Below, in pieces: positions 5,546 through 5,774 of a stretch of 5,774 bases of DNA (position 1 is its first letter; each line of letters starts with the position of its first letter). Source of the DNA: Neisseriaceae bacterium (GTDB lineage Bacteria > Pseudomonadota > Gammaproteobacteria > Burkholderiales > UBA11063). The position numbers and the translations under genes were made by a program. The notes under the pieces were generated by a model that had not been told where the DNA came from, searched no databases, and saw only the letters and a list, made by a program, of their open reading frames with translations. Where the stretch lies: positions 1 through 5,774 of the forward strand of contig CANGJN010000048.1 of NCBI GenBank assembly GCA_947454215.1. Reading direction: 5' to 3'.

Positions 5546-5774
5546 ATATTTGCAAATAATTTTATTTTTACTCTTAATCCTGAGTGAAATTTATATCAAT
5601 AATGCTTCAAAAGTATACATAGATTTAATTGGAGTTTTTTTATTGATTTATGTTATAAATTTTTCTTTGTCAATTCAAAATATGATTTTAATCTCGTTAA
5701 TAGCTGATTTAATTGGATTTTGGTATTTAGGGACACATTTATTGGCTATTATTATTGTAAGTATGGTGACTGAT
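5532..5774 (+). CDS. mreD: Rod shape-determining protein MreD, N-terminal part
   Basis: The ATG at 5532 opens an uninterrupted 81-codon frame that runs off the window. It is the polytopic inner-membrane partner of MreC. The translation starts MKKNRYLQIILFLLLILSEI and is strongly hydrophobic, with predicted membrane segments at about 7-19, 30-44, 50-60 and 66-78. The segment LIADLIGFWYLGTHLLAIII resembles the conserved MreD pattern G-x2-x-D-L, short turn, L-G-x-H/N-A-L. It overlaps the end of mreC by 14 nt in another frame and has no Shine-Dalgarno sequence, so translation is presumably coupled to mreC. The order mreB-mreC-mreD is the standard one, which strengthens a call that sequence alone would leave moderate because MreD diverges quickly. 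Confidence 0.88.
   Translation, partial: MKKNRYLQIILFLLLILSEIYINNASKVYIDLIGVFLLIYVINFSLSIQNMILISLIADLIGFWYLGTHLLAIIIVSMVTD

Overview
The window is very AT-rich and uses the standard bacterial code: TGA is a real stop (end of mreB), TAG ends tkt and mreC, and tryptophans are TGG. It splits into two unlike halves: about 1.65 kb with no intact gene, then a tightly packed row of four same-strand genes. AT bias, homopolymer tracts, a decayed insertion sequence and a large eroded spacer next to well-conserved genes suggest a host-restricted bacterium (symbiont or obligate intracellular lineage) in genome reduction. MreB and transketolase look proteobacterial, nearest by eye to the beta/gamma groups; this placement is an inference without any database search.

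Region by region: 1-515 holds the fossil of an IS5-type (DDE_Tnp_4-like) transposase on the + strand, readable only by moving through all three frames and over several stops; its 5' end lies outside the window. 516-1656 has no intact gene. It contains a coding-like minus-strand stretch (616-512), a G7 tract, a tRNA 3'-end-like patch near 981-1010, an inverted repeat (1338-1387) and a direct repeat near the tkt start; none is proven functional. 1657-3678 is tkt (transketolase, TTG start). 3695-4738 is mreB, 4748-5545 mreC, and 5532 to the window end is the start of mreD, which overlaps mreC by 14 nt.

How they work together: MreB filaments under the inner membrane, MreC (bitopic, periplasmic beta domain) and MreD (multi-spanning) form the core of the rod-shape elongation machinery that directs lateral peptidoglycan synthesis. 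Their retention implies that the cell still builds a wall and has a controlled, probably rod-like, shape. Transketolase supplies the non-oxidative pentose phosphate pathway (ribose-5-P and erythrose-4-P). Only 16 nt separate tkt from mreB, so central carbon metabolism and cell-shape genes probably share a transcript, an uncommon pairing that may result from deletion.

I found no evidence for a novel defence, toxin or other accessory system. The most notable items are the transposase fossil, the tkt-mreBCD linkage, and unusual substitutions at normally conserved positions of Tkt and MreB.
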